Positions 16,799 through 26,332 are shown, numbered from the stretch's first letter. The stretch: 55,121 nt of DNA from an uncultured Erysipelotrichaceae bacterium (GCA_947167125.1 CAMVGT010000009.1:1-55121); one strand, 5' to 3'. Notes: generated by a model from the sequence alone, not told the origin. A program made the numbers and translations.

Positions 16799-16850
16799 AA
16801 TGTCTGTGCATCGGTTTACATCCGTAAACTGAGACACAGACATTTTTATT
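16799..16850. terminator. Bidirectional terminator between the GNAT/small-ORF unit and addA
   Basis: AATGTCTGTG (16799-16808) pairs with CACAGACATT (16835-16844), with an inner GTTTAC/GTAAAC stem. T-runs follow on both strands, so it can end the plus-strand unit and the minus-strand addBA unit. Confidence 0.9.
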
Positions 16851-19800
16851 TACTCCACCGGAACTTCCGTGCCGTTGTGGAAACTCCATGCGTAGAGTTC
16901 GATTTTATGATCCGGATAGAAGGAATGCATGACATCGCGGTATGTTCTCAGCTGCGGTGCATATTCCTCTTTGATTTCTTCCGGGGTCAGTTTGTCGGTC
17001 TTGAAATCAATGACGACAATTTCTTTTTCGCCGATCGCCGCAAAGTCGATGGTTCCGTTGATCCGCGCGTCTTCGCTTTCATAATAGAACGGATATTCCT
17101 TATGGATTTCCATCGCTGTGCATCTGCGATAGAGATCGCTGTGACCGAATGCGTAAAGATCTTTCAGCGCTTTTTCGCCAAGGGAAGGATCCATGACGCT
17201 TCTGATCAGTTCTTCTGTCCATTCCTGATCATCCGGCATATCTTCGCATGCCTTATGCATGAGCGTACCGTATTGCGATCCGCCTGTATTTTTCTTTGCG
17301 AAGGGAGGCAGAACGGGATGCGTTTCTTCCGCATTCAGCATGCTTCTGGATTTCTCAAGTGAACTCGGTGTTTTGATTGCCGGCAGGATTTCCGGCTCAA
17401 ACTGCAGACGGGGAAGACTCTTTACGGATTCAGCGCGCAGATGATCGGTCAGATATCTGTACTGATACGGATCCGCTTCGTGCATGATATGACGCACTTC
17501 AAGCAGTCCGTTTTCATTGAGTCCTTCTTCATGTTCCAGAGCGGCTGTCATCAGTCCGGTGATGCCGTTGCGCTCGGAAAGGGCGGCAAGATCAATCACA
17601 GGTGTTTTGTCTTCTGCCGCTTTGGCAAGATCAACCACGATCAGCTTGTTCTGTGCGCGCGTGATTGCCACATAAAGAACACGTGTGAATTCTTCAATAT
17701 CTTCTCTGCTGCATCTGTCCTGCACAAGAATTCGCTGGATTGTCGGCAGGGCAATCCGGTATTCGGGATCGATGTCGCGGATGCCGAGCATCAGCTCATC
17801 ATCCACCAATACGGATTTTGAGGCATCGTTGAACGTGTTACCGCTGGTTCCCCAGAGGAATACAATCGGATACTGCAGACCTTTGGAGTGATGGATTGTC
17901 GTTACCGTGACGACATCATCTCCTTTACCGGAAGTGACTGCTTCTGAAGAATTTTCCGCTTCTCCTTCTTCGATTTCATGAATCAGAGAAGGAAGATCAT
18001 AGAGTCCTGCTGAAACGGAAAGATCATAGAGATAGTCAAAGTTGGCCTGATCCTTTTTCGAGAGAACATCATACAGCACAGCTTCATCCGGAATCCTGCT
18101 GTCTTTGACCGGCGTGTTGGCAATTGCCGTCAGAAGAGCCTGGATGCCGTTATGTTTCAGAATGCGGCTGTAGGAAAGAAACAGCTCATTGATTTCAGGA
18201 TGCTGTTCATATAAGCCGTCCGCGAAACCTCTGTTCAGTTTCATCGCATCGGCGAGATCCTGATCGCTGAGCGAGAACAGAGGACTGGTTGCGACAGCCG
18301 CAAGCGCGATTTCATCCTTTGGATTCTGCAGGAGTCTTGCGATATTGAGAATATCCCGGCAGAGATCCGAGCGGTAGAAGCCTTCCCTGGAATCGATGTC
18401 ATAAGGGATATGGTAAAGATCGAAAAAACGGCGCAGAACAATCTGATCGCCATGGCTGCGCGAGAGAACCGCAAAATCCGAAAATTTCAGTTCGCCGTTG
18501 CTTTCAGCAATCATTTCACAGATTTTCTGTGAGATATAGGAAGCTTTGTAGGCTTTCGCGTCACCTGCTGTCATCTTGGCTTCCGGATCAGGCGGATCAG
18601 GCGGATCAAGAAGAATCAGGGTGACAGGCGCATCAGAGCACGGTGTTTTCTGCTGCGGACTTCCTGCTTCGACATTGTCCTTCGGACCATAGGAATCATG
18701 GATTCCTTCGACATTCATCAGTCTGCTGAAAAGCAGATTGGTGAATGCGACAATGCCTTCATGCGAGCGGTAGTTGTAGCGCATATTGAAGACAGCAGTT
18801 TTCTCATCCTCCATCAGGCTGCGCATCAGCTGCGGCTTGGCCTGACGGAAGCGGTAGATGGACTGCTTGACATCCCCAACCCGGAAGATAGGGATTTTTC
18901 TGTCAGCTTCCGCAATTTCACGAAGAATGGTGTCCTGCAGATAGCTGGTATCCTGGAATTCATCGATCATGATTTCATCGAATGAATGATTGAGCTTTTT
19001 CGCGATTCTTCCGTTGTTTGCACGCAGAATTTCAAGGGCATACCGTTCCATATCGGAAAAATCCATCGCCGGCAGTTCTTTCTTCAGCTCTGTGAAGCGA
19101 TTGGCTGTTTTTTCCGCAAGCTGTGTAAGCGAGCAGATGATTTCTTCCTGCAGCGCTGAATTGGCGGCGAAGGAAGACTGCTCATAGCTGACTTCAAGAA
19201 GGGATGAGATCTTTTCGTGCATGCCGGTACGAAGCGATTCGGTTAAGGGATCAGCGGCTTTGGGAATCTTATTGACAGCCGCTTCTTTGAGCAGGGCAAG
19301 ATAGCCGTCATAGTCATTCTGCTGAATATTCATCAGACAATGATTCATCAGATTGAGTGTCTGAACGATCATTTCCCCGGAAATCTTCTTTTCCGGCTCT
19401 TCAGCCAGACGTTCTTTGATCGCTGCCGCATATTCAATGATCTGTGCGCATTCACGCTCGAGATAATCAAACCATGCGTCTTTGATCATCGGCGGCAGCT
19501 GCTTCAGAGTCGCAAACTGCCCGTATGTTTCGCGGCAGCGTGCATACCATTCATGAGGATCCACCGAAGAAGCCGCATGCGTGTTGATATTGCAGACAGC
19601 TTCATACAGATTCGTGTAGTTTTCCGGACGGGAAGAGAAGTATTCAGTAAGCCTCAGCATTTTTGCGAAGCCTTCTTCTCCTTCCGCCATTTCCGATAAG
19701 GAAAGACGGAATGCTTCCTTTTTCAGAAGTTCGTTCTTTCCTTCGCTCAGAATGTTTTTCGATGTCGCCGGGTCCATGCCGATGGTGCTGCAGAAGCGGC

Positions 19801-20149
19801 GGATAATATCAAGACAATAGGAGTCAATGGTGGTGATGTCTGCTGTAACAAGCAGGGAAATCTGCTTGTTGATATATTCTTTTTCATCCGGATCATCGCA
19901 CTTTGCAAGAAGATCATGAAACTGTCTGGAAAGACGGTTTTTCATTTCTTCTGCTGCCGCTGCCGTAAAGGTTAACGCGAGAATGCGGTCAATGCTGACT
20001 CTGTCTTCCAGGCACCGCTTCATCATTCTGGCGACCAGAACCATCGTCTTGCCGGCACCGGCTGACGCGCCGACCACAATATTTCTGCCGCTGTTTTCCG
20101 TAATGATTTCAAGCTGATACGGATCAAAACGTGAAAGATCGGTTTTCAT
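16850..20149 (-). CDS. addA: AddA, ATP-dependent helicase/nuclease subunit A
   Basis: 1099 residues. UvrD-type helicase with Walker A GASAGAGKT (27-35), motif IMIDEFQDTS, RVGDVKQSIYRFRQAKP, HHSKGLQYPIVFLWG and LYVAITRAQNKL, then a C-terminal RecB-type nuclease with VVIDFKTDKL. It degrades and processes double-strand ends for RecA loading with AddB. Somewhat shorter than the usual 1200 residues. Its start overlaps the addB stop by 4 nt (ATGA), the usual coupling of the two subunits. Confidence 0.95.
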   Translation of the reverse strand: MKTDLSRFDPYQLEIITENSGRNIVVGASAGAGKTMVLVARMMKRCLEDRVSIDRILALTFTAAAAEEMKNRLSRQFHDLLAKCDDPDEKEYINKQISLLVTADITTIDSYCLDIIRRFCSTIGMDPATSKNILSEGKNELLKKEAFRLSLSEMAEGEEGFAKMLRLTEYFSSRPENYTNLYEAVCNINTHAASSVDPHEWYARCRETYGQFATLKQLPPMIKDAWFDYLERECAQIIEYAAAIKERLAEEPEKKISGEMIVQTLNLMNHCLMNIQQNDYDGYLALLKEAAVNKIPKAADPLTESLRTGMHEKISSLLEVSYEQSSFAANSALQEEIICSLTQLAEKTANRFTELKKELPAMDFSDMERYALEILRANNGRIAKKLNHSFDEIMIDEFQDTSYLQDTILREIAEADRKIPIFRVGDVKQSIYRFRQAKPQLMRSLMEDEKTAVFNMRYNYRSHEGIVAFTNLLFSRLMNVEGIHDSYGPKDNVEAGSPQQKTPCSDAPVTLILLDPPDPPDPEAKMTAGDAKAYKASYISQKICEMIAESNGELKFSDFAVLSRSHGDQIVLRRFFDLYHIPYDIDSREGFYRSDLCRDILNIARLLQNPKDEIALAAVATSPLFSLSDQDLADAMKLNRGFADGLYEQHPEINELFLSYSRILKHNGIQALLTAIANTPVKDSRIPDEAVLYDVLSKKDQANFDYLYDLSVSAGLYDLPSLIHEIEEGEAENSSEAVTSGKGDDVVTVTTIHHSKGLQYPIVFLWGTSGNTFNDASKSVLVDDELMLGIRDIDPEYRIALPTIQRILVQDRCSREDIEEFTRVLYVAITRAQNKLIVVDLAKAAEDKTPVIDLAALSERNGITGLMTAALEHEEGLNENGLLEVRHIMHEADPYQYRYLTDHLRAESVKSLPRLQFEPEILPAIKTPSSLEKSRSMLNAEETHPVLPPFAKKNTGGSQYGTLMHKACEDMPDDQEWTEELIRSVMDPSLGEKALKDLYAFGHSDLYRRCTAMEIHKEYPFYYESEDARINGTIDFAAIGEKEIVVIDFKTDKLTPEEIKEEYAPQLRTYRDVMHSFYPDHKIELYAWSFHNGTEVPVE

Positions 20150-22863
20150 TTGCTCTTCTCCTTCTTTTCAGCCAGAGGCCCTTCAAAGATCGGCTTTGCG
20201 GTTACGGTTTCACCATGATAGCGGCAGATATCATGATAATCGCACCATTGGCAGGCGTTGGTTCCGACCGGCTGCACATCAATGCAGGGCTGCGCATCCG
20301 CTTCTGTTCCAAGAAGCCTGTTATAGAAATATTCATAGATTTCATACAGGCAGGCACGGACTTCATCATAAATATATTTCTTGTTTAAACCGGCGACATA
20401 TTCGCCATCCCTGTCAATCGCGTCGGTACGTCCGGTGAATGTCCAGCCTTTTAAATTCCTGCTCTTTCTTCGCGCGTCCTTTGCGTCCGAAGAATTTTCA
20501 GAACGGAAATCCGTTTCCGTCAGCTTCCAGTTATTGCGCGCGACTGAGGCGGCTTTGATCACTTTTTTGTCTGTGATGTCATCGGTTTTCAGGGAGTAGT
20601 AATAGGTTCCTGCCGGAATCACTTCTTCTTCCTTCTTTTCATAAAGATCCAGCGCCGCCGCAAGATACGTGACCAGCTGCAGCTGCTGTCCGCTCTTGAC
20701 CGAAGCCTCGCTCAGCGTCTGCGTGGATGATTTGTAATCCATGATTTCAATCATGTGATTCGCATGGTCCGCATTGATCCTGTCAATGGTTCCGTTGAGG
20801 CGAACATGTTCGGAAACAGGGAAATTGTAAAAGGATACTTCGGAAGCTTCCGGCACAAATGTCGTGCTGTTTTCAAATTCCGCAAGGAATGCGGCAGCTT
20901 TTTCAAGCGAGCGGATCATCCTTTCCTTGGAAAGCTGAATCCTGGCGGCATCGCCCGGAGACGCGATCAGCAGCGCGTCAAAATACGGGCTCAGCAGTTC
21001 GTCAATGGTTTCAGCAGTCAGCTTTGATGCATAATCCGGATCGGGTCTGCCATCCGGGCCGATGATCGAGCGCTCCATCACCGCATGCTGCCAGGTTCCG
21101 ACACTGTCAGCCGAAAGATCCGGCTTCCGCGGTCTGCGCACATACAGGCCGTTTGAGAAGAAATACCGGTAGGGGCAGCGGAACCAGTTTTCAATGCCGC
21201 TGATCGAACCGCGGATATACGGCTGCTCACCGTCCTTTCTTAAAAACAGATTTTCTGCGGTTTCATGATTAATGCCATGGATATTCTGACGTTTGAGATC
21301 ATAGGAAACAACTTCCCATCTGGTGTCCGGCTTGATATCTTCAATTTCAAAGGCAGGAATCTGCTGTCTGCCCTGATAGTCATTTGTAAAACAGGAATAA
21401 ATCAGTTCATTGCGGCAGCTGTTTTCAATCCAGCCCAGCTGGCGCAGATAGGAATTCTGTCTTTCATCCAGAGAAGGGAATCCTTCAATTCTGCGTACAT
21501 ACTGCTCATCAAACAGTCCGCTCATTGCGGAAAAACCGGGATAGTCGCTTCCGCTGCATCCCAGCACATAGGTGTTTTCTTTTGCCGGTACAGGATGCTG
21601 AAGATCAGTCACCGTGCAGAAATCAGTGACCAGGCGATGCGAGGAAACAGAAGGGTTTCCGCACATTCTGCAGAAGAAAAGCACATCTTCATCAGTTTCA
21701 ATCAGATCAATGCAGTCCTGCAATGTACTCAGGATCGATCTGCCGGCTGCCATTTCATCCGGATTGGCAAGCAGAGGCGATACCGCAATGATTTCATAGC
21801 TTCTGATCAGTTTCTGCTTCGGATCTTCACAGCTGCTGAGCTGATCGATATATTCCTGGATCAGTTCGAAATAATCCTTCGCCTTTTCTTCTGCTTCCGC
21901 ATAGACAGATACCGGATCCCGGCCGAGTTTTTTATCGGGATCGGGTTTTTCACTTTCCGCGCGGGAATAGGCAAGACGGTAGGCATCCGCTTTATCCGGC
22001 GCGTCGATTCCTTCAAGAACCTGGCTCAGGAAATCCAGCACATTTTCTTCGCACCGATGCGGGAAAGCACCGGCGTCAATCGCATTCAGAAGATGCTGAC
22101 TGTCCGGGCTGACGGAAAACTCCGCAAGCGTGCGCAGGCATGTACCGATTGCGGCGGAAACTTTCCGGTTTGTATAGGAATAGGGAATACGGTATCTTTC
22201 AAATACCTGGGCGAGCACGGGCATCTGTCTGTCCGGCGCGCAGAGGACAATATTGCAGGGCTGCTCATTGCGGCAGATCTGCTGGGCACAGCCTTCAATT
22301 TCCATTCTTACTGAAAGCGCGTTTTTCCTTGAAACAGAAGCAGGAACTGCCTGTGCGACCGTGATTTCAGGAATTCCTGATTCCCTGAGACGGCTGCGCA
22401 TGCGGTCATTGAAATAATCCGACTCAAAGCTTTTTACAATCTGGATTCCTTTTTCTTCAGATGTTTCCGCAATGACTGTCTCTGCTCTTTCGGCAGTCTT
22501 TTTTTCGGGAAGATCGAGCGTCAGCGCAGTTCTGACAATGTCTTTGAGCTGCTCTTCCGCTTCATCTTCAGCAGGGAGCGCGTCCGTGTCAATTTTCCAT
22601 AATGCAAGACTGCGGGCAAAGGAAATCACCTCTTCATAGAAAGAGGGGAATGAGAACATCCTGCTGTATTCAGGATATTTTTCTTTTTCTGAACAAAGTT
22701 TTTTCATCAGCTTCAGACACAGCACAGGTGTGGTGTCTTCTTCGCTGGCGCCGAACAGGCGGCTCAGGCTGACAGTCTCAAGGCCCTGTGTGTTCAGGCC
22801 GGACTGCGCAGCGTCATGAAAGAGATATTCTTTCAGATATTCAGGTGCGATCAGTTTTGTCAT
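20146..22863 (-). CDS. addB: AddB/RexB, helicase/nuclease subunit B, short form
   Basis: 905 residues against about 1150 for Bacillus AddB. The C-terminal nuclease is intact with MIEIMDYKSS, and the iron-sulfur staple cysteines are present: one in NWFRCPYRYF and three in CQWCDYHDIC. The N-terminal Walker A (GxxGxGKT) of Bacillus AddB is absent; the chain begins directly with MTKLIAPEYL. As in streptococcal RexB, AddB helicase ATP binding is not required, so the protein is probably functional. No Shine-Dalgarno precedes the ATG, and TGGTAGACT lies 6 nt upstream of it. Confidence 0.9.
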   Translation of the reverse strand: MTKLIAPEYLKEYLFHDAAQSGLNTQGLETVSLSRLFGASEEDTTPVLCLKLMKKLCSEKEKYPEYSRMFSFPSFYEEVISFARSLALWKIDTDALPAEDEAEEQLKDIVRTALTLDLPEKKTAERAETVIAETSEEKGIQIVKSFESDYFNDRMRSRLRESGIPEITVAQAVPASVSRKNALSVRMEIEGCAQQICRNEQPCNIVLCAPDRQMPVLAQVFERYRIPYSYTNRKVSAAIGTCLRTLAEFSVSPDSQHLLNAIDAGAFPHRCEENVLDFLSQVLEGIDAPDKADAYRLAYSRAESEKPDPDKKLGRDPVSVYAEAEEKAKDYFELIQEYIDQLSSCEDPKQKLIRSYEIIAVSPLLANPDEMAAGRSILSTLQDCIDLIETDEDVLFFCRMCGNPSVSSHRLVTDFCTVTDLQHPVPAKENTYVLGCSGSDYPGFSAMSGLFDEQYVRRIEGFPSLDERQNSYLRQLGWIENSCRNELIYSCFTNDYQGRQQIPAFEIEDIKPDTRWEVVSYDLKRQNIHGINHETAENLFLRKDGEQPYIRGSISGIENWFRCPYRYFFSNGLYVRRPRKPDLSADSVGTWQHAVMERSIIGPDGRPDPDYASKLTAETIDELLSPYFDALLIASPGDAARIQLSKERMIRSLEKAAAFLAEFENSTTFVPEASEVSFYNFPVSEHVRLNGTIDRINADHANHMIEIMDYKSSTQTLSEASVKSGQQLQLVTYLAAALDLYEKKEEEVIPAGTYYYSLKTDDITDKKVIKAASVARNNWKLTETDFRSENSSDAKDARRKSRNLKGWTFTGRTDAIDRDGEYVAGLNKKYIYDEVRACLYEIYEYFYNRLLGTEADAQPCIDVQPVGTNACQWCDYHDICRYHGETVTAKPIFEGPLAEKKEKSK

Positions 22864-22869
22864 AAGTCA

Positions 22870-22878
22870 AGTCTACCA
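22870..22878 (-). promoter_or_regulatory. Extended -10 immediately before addB
   Basis: On the minus strand TGGTAGACT is followed by six bases and the addB ATG. That spacing predicts transcription starting at the A of the ATG. Read-through from the MerR-type gene 31 nt upstream is the alternative. Confidence 0.4.
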
Positions 22879-22894
22879 TTCCTGCTGGCACATT

Positions 22895-23710
22895 TTATTG
22901 CCACGCGTGGCTTAAATTATTCTCTTCAATACAAGCGCGGATACGGAAGCGGAAAACCGTTCCGCTTTCCTGTTTTTCAATATTCATCAGAAATCCGGTT
23001 GTGCCGGACTGATAGCGCAGTCCGTTCTCCTTTGCATAGGAGATCATCGGTTCCAGCTGCTCTTTACGGATTGAGGAAAAATCTGTGATCTCAATGACCT
23101 GCGAAACACAGAGTCCGTTGGGAATCCGGATTGCGCCGGAAGGAGGATCTGTTTTCAGTTCATCGAGGACGTGGCGGTATGTTCCGATGCCGATCCGGAT
23201 TGGAACGGTTTCTGAACGGAATTCACCGTTAAGAACTTCTGAAGAAATATAAACAGTCGGCGTCATCATTGTATAGATGCCGACAGGATGCGTCGCATGC
23301 CGGTTTGTCAGAAAATAGCCGAGATCATAAAAGTCTATTTTTTCATCGACGGACTGCAGAACCGTGATCTTTTCAATGACGGAGCTTTCACGCAGATGCT
23401 GCTCCTCCAGTTCCAGATAGCGCAGTCTTATCTGCAGTTCATTGATCTGATTCTGAAGGATTTCCTTTTCCTTCCGGAACATGCCGAGCAGATGGTCTGA
23501 ATTCTGGTTCTGATACAGTCCGGCAATCTCTTCGATCGGAAAAGAATAGCCGCGCAGTTTCCGGATATAGGCAAGGCTGACATAGTCGGCTGCTGTGTAA
23601 TCATAATATCCGTTTTCCAGTTTCTGCGGGTGAAGAAGTCCTTTTTTCCGGTACATCCGGATTGTTTCGGGATGAATCCCCGTTAATTTTGACAATTCGT
23701 TGATTTTCAT
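22895..23710 (-). CDS. MerR-family regulator with GyrI-like effector domain (BmrR type)
   Basis: 271 residues from ATG 23710 (GAGAAG upstream); an in-frame start at 23761 would overlap the promoter region. Residues 1-75 are a MerR winged HTH (KINELSKLTGIHPETIRMYRKKGLL), then a coiled coil (about 80-110), then a GyrI-like/multidrug-binding domain to the end. BmrR-type proteins bind bulky or cationic ligands and untwist promoters with 19-bp spacers. Just such a promoter lies divergently upstream and drives the flavoprotein reductase. The regulator is also 31 nt upstream of addB and could be co-transcribed with it. Confidence 0.92.
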   Translation of the reverse strand: MKINELSKLTGIHPETIRMYRKKGLLHPQKLENGYYDYTAADYVSLAYIRKLRGYSFPIEEIAGLYQNQNSDHLLGMFRKEKEILQNQINELQIRLRYLELEEQHLRESSVIEKITVLQSVDEKIDFYDLGYFLTNRHATHPVGIYTMMTPTVYISSEVLNGEFRSETVPIRIGIGTYRHVLDELKTDPPSGAIRIPNGLCVSQVIEITDFSSIRKEQLEPMISYAKENGLRYQSGTTGFLMNIEKQESGTVFRFRIRACIEENNLSHAWQ

Positions 23711-23730
23711 GTGATTTATTTCACTTCTCA

Positions 23731-23761
23731 TTGACCCTGTAGTCAATACAGAGTTTATCAT
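23731..23761 (+). promoter_or_regulatory. MerR-type promoter with 19-bp spacer and operator dyad
   Basis: -35 TTGACC (23731-23736), exactly 19 bp, -10 TATCAT (23756-23761). The spacer holds the dyad ACCCTGTA (23734-23741) - GTCAA - TACAGAGT (23747-23754), complementary at 7 of 8 positions. This is the classic MerR-family arrangement, with a poor spacer corrected by DNA distortion on activation. On the opposite strand a TATGAT overlaps the -10 and may serve the regulator gene, so it is probably autoregulated. Confidence 0.88.
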
Positions 23762-23778
23762 ATTTCCGTCTCAAATTT

Positions 23779-23797
23779 TTGTCCTATAGAAGGACAA
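23779..23797 (+). other. 5'-UTR hairpin before the flavoprotein reductase
   Basis: TTGTCCT (23779-23785) pairs perfectly with AGGACAA (23791-23797) around a 5-nt loop, directly before the GGGGG Shine-Dalgarno. Near the predicted mRNA 5' end, it may stabilise the transcript. Confidence 0.5.
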
Positions 23798-23812
23798 GGG
23801 GGAAAAGAAGAC

Positions 23813-26332
23813 ATGAAAAAAATGGTTCTTTCGGCAATGAGTGCCATGATGGTTCTCTCACTTGCCGGATGCTCCGGCGGCTCAGGCGCTGCGGGCATCT
23901 ACACTCCCGGCACATATACAGGAACAGGCAAATCCGATGCGCTGGGACACACACTGACAGTTGATGTTACAGTCACTGCCGACAAGATCGAAAAGATTGA
24001 AATCAAAGAAGAAGACTTTGACTTTGATCAGCCGTATGACACAATTCCGCAGGCAGTCATTGACGCCAACGGAACAGACGGTGTCGACGCGGTTTCCGGC
24101 AGCACCGAAACATCCGATGCTCTGATCGCTGCGATCAACGCGGCTCTGGCACAGGCAAAGGGTGAAGCTGCTGAAGAAAGCACAGGCAACGTTCCCGTCA
24201 CTTACACAGCCGGCACATATACAGGACACGGCACAGGTTACAACGGACCGCTGGAAGTTGCAGTTACATTCGCGGAAGACAAGATCGAAAAGATCGAGAT
24301 CGTAAACTCCGTTGAAACAGAACATGTAGGAACTCCTGCATTTGAAATCCTTCCGGATCAGATCATCGAAGCCAACGGAACAGGCGTTGACAATGTATCC
24401 GGCGCCACATTCTCTTCCGCAGCTCTGAAAGCGGCAGTCGCTGACGCTGCTGAGCAGGCAAAGGCTTCCGACCTCGAAGGCTTCAAGAAGAATACAATCG
24501 AAGTTACAGCAGGCGAAGCAGTTGATGAAACATATGATGTCGTTGTAGTCGGTGCAGGCGGCGCCGGCATGGCTGCTGCAGCACAGGCTGCCCAGGACGG
24601 CAACACTGTACTCGTCATTGAAGAAAATGCTGAAATCGGCGGAAACACTCTGGTTTCCGGCGGACAGTATCAGTCTGTTATGCCTTACCTCGTATGGGAA
24701 CCGGAAAATCCCGATGCGACAAAGGGCACAAAGTATGACGGAACTGAATGGGATAAGCAGATGGCTCCGGTCAGCACACTGGATGAACTGCGTATCATTG
24801 AAAACTGGTCCGAAGAACCGTTTGATGAAGCATATTATAAGGATCATGAATTTGTCGCAGGCGATACAGCCGAACTGGCAAAGCATGGTGTCCATGCGGA
24901 ATATCTCGAAACTCTGAAAGCTCTCAAGGCTGAAATCAAGCCTTATCTGGAATGGGCTGAACCGAAGGTTGCGGCAGGTGCCGGTGAAATCACACTGTTC
25001 TCCACAATCAACCTCCACATCTTCCAGACATACTATGGCGGACTCCGTCCGACAGCTGACATGAGCGAATGGATGTACGGCGATTATGATCTGGTTTCCC
25101 AGTTCATCAAAGACGGCCAGGATCTCAAGCCGTGGCTTGAAGAACAGGGCGGCAAGTTTGTTGAAAACCAGCAGACTCTGATCGGTGCTCTCTGGTACAG
25201 AGAAAACGAATTCGCAGGTGCTGAGATTGACGGCGTTGAATACGGCGGAAGATGGGGCACATACTTCATGGCTCCGAAGAACACTCTGCTCAACACTTCC
25301 TCCACAGCATCCCAGAACAAGATCATGCTCAGAACAACAGCTGAAAACCTGATCGTTGAAGACGGTAAGGTTACAGGCGTTACCGGCAAGATGTGGGATG
25401 GCACAGAAGTTACAGCACACGCAAACAAGGGCGTTATCCTGGCAACAGGCGGATTTGCCGCAAATGTTGACATGGTTATCGAAAACAACCAGTACTGGTC
25501 TGAAGAATATCTGACAAAGGCTACAAAGACCACAAACCGTTCTTCCCTGCAGGGTGACGGCATCGAAATGGCAGAAGCCATCGGCGCTGACACAACAGGC
25601 ATGAACTTCACACAGCTGATGCCGATCTCCTGGGTTGACAACGGCAACCTGGCATTCGGTGCCGGCAACTACGCAGTCTGGATCAATCCTGAAACAGGCA
25701 AGCGTTTCGTTGATGAAACATCCGAGCGTGACGTTCTCTCCCTGGCTGAATTCAAAAACGGCATGGAAGTCAACGGCACAAAGGGTGTCTTCGTTGAAAT
25801 CTACAACAAGGAACAGCCGCTTCCCGCACCGATGCAGCTGGGCGATGAAGACTACGAAGGCAGATACTACACCACAACAATTGACAAGCTCGGCGAACTC
25901 TTCACAAAGCTTGGCGTCAAGGCTGATCCGGCAGTTGTCAGACAGACAATCGAAGATTATGACGCAGCAGTCATGGCAGGCACAGACGCTGCTGATTATC
26001 CGGATGTCAAGAAGACAGCCGCTTCCAGAACAGTCGGCAACTGCGAAAAGGATGAAAACGGCAAGTACCTCCCTGACACATATGACCTCGACGGCGCACA
26101 GCTCAGAGTCCGTCTGATGGCTCCGTCCACACACCACACAATGGGCGGTGTCAAGGTTGATACAGACCGCAGAGTTCTCGGAACAGACGGCAAGGCAATC
26201 GAAGGCCTCTATGCGGCAGGTGAAGTCACCGGCGGCATCCATGGCGGTAACCGTCTCGGCGGCAACGCGATTGTTGAAATCTTCGTTTCCGGCCGTACAG
26301 CAGCCAAGGCTGTTACAGCTGACAATCAGTAA
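23813..26332 (+). CDS. Lipoprotein flavin reductase: two FMN-binding domains plus FAD-binding fumarate reductase-like domain
   Basis: 839 residues. Lipoprotein signal with lipobox LAGC (Cys20), so an outer-surface membrane-anchored enzyme. Two tandem FMN_bind domains follow (about 28-112 and 130-215) with ApbE-type flavinylation motifs DAVSGST (Thr98) and DNVSGAT (Thr199). Residues 240-839 are a FAD_binding_2 reductase: GAGGAGMAAAAQAA, IEENAEIGGNT, ETSERD and the C-terminal HGGNRLGGNA. The family reduces fumarate, urocanate or other enoates and related acceptors. It is therefore a probable extracellular terminal reductase fed by covalent FMN. Its MerR/GyrI regulator and 19-bp-spacer promoter suggest induction by its substrate. 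The acceptor is unknown. Confidence 0.93.
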   Translation: MKKMVLSAMSAMMVLSLAGCSGGSGAAGIYTPGTYTGTGKSDALGHTLTVDVTVTADKIEKIEIKEEDFDFDQPYDTIPQAVIDANGTDGVDAVSGSTETSDALIAAINAALAQAKGEAAEESTGNVPVTYTAGTYTGHGTGYNGPLEVAVTFAEDKIEKIEIVNSVETEHVGTPAFEILPDQIIEANGTGVDNVSGATFSSAALKAAVADAAEQAKASDLEGFKKNTIEVTAGEAVDETYDVVVVGAGGAGMAAAAQAAQDGNTVLVIEENAEIGGNTLVSGGQYQSVMPYLVWEPENPDATKGTKYDGTEWDKQMAPVSTLDELRIIENWSEEPFDEAYYKDHEFVAGDTAELAKHGVHAEYLETLKALKAEIKPYLEWAEPKVAAGAGEITLFSTINLHIFQTYYGGLRPTADMSEWMYGDYDLVSQFIKDGQDLKPWLEEQGGKFVENQQTLIGALWYRENEFAGAEIDGVEYGGRWGTYFMAPKNTLLNTSSTASQNKIMLRTTAENLIVEDGKVTGVTGKMWDGTEVTAHANKGVILATGGFAANVDMVIENNQYWSEEYLTKATKTTNRSSLQGDGIEMAEAIGADTTGMNFTQLMPISWVDNGNLAFGAGNYAVWINPETGKRFVDETSERDVLSLAEFKNGMEVNGTKGVFVEIYNKEQPLPAPMQLGDEDYEGRYYTTTIDKLGELFTKLGVKADPAVVRQTIEDYDAAVMAGTDAADYPDVKKTAASRTVGNCEKDENGKYLPDTYDLDGAQLRVRLMAPSTHHTMGGVKVDTDRRVLGTDGKAIEGLYAAGEVTGGIHGGNRLGGNAIVEIFVSGRTAAKAVTADNQ

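Noticed and set aside
22900-22911. GCCACGCGTGGC palindrome near the end of the MerR gene
   Set aside because: It lies within the last coding codons, with no link to a promoter or T-run, and such 12-mers occur by chance.
23882-26242. 786-residue open frame antisense to the flavoprotein reductase
   Set aside because: It is a shadow of strong codon bias in the sense gene. The sense frame has signal peptide, motifs, promoter and terminator; the antisense translation is Cys-rich, has no ribosome binding site and matches no family.
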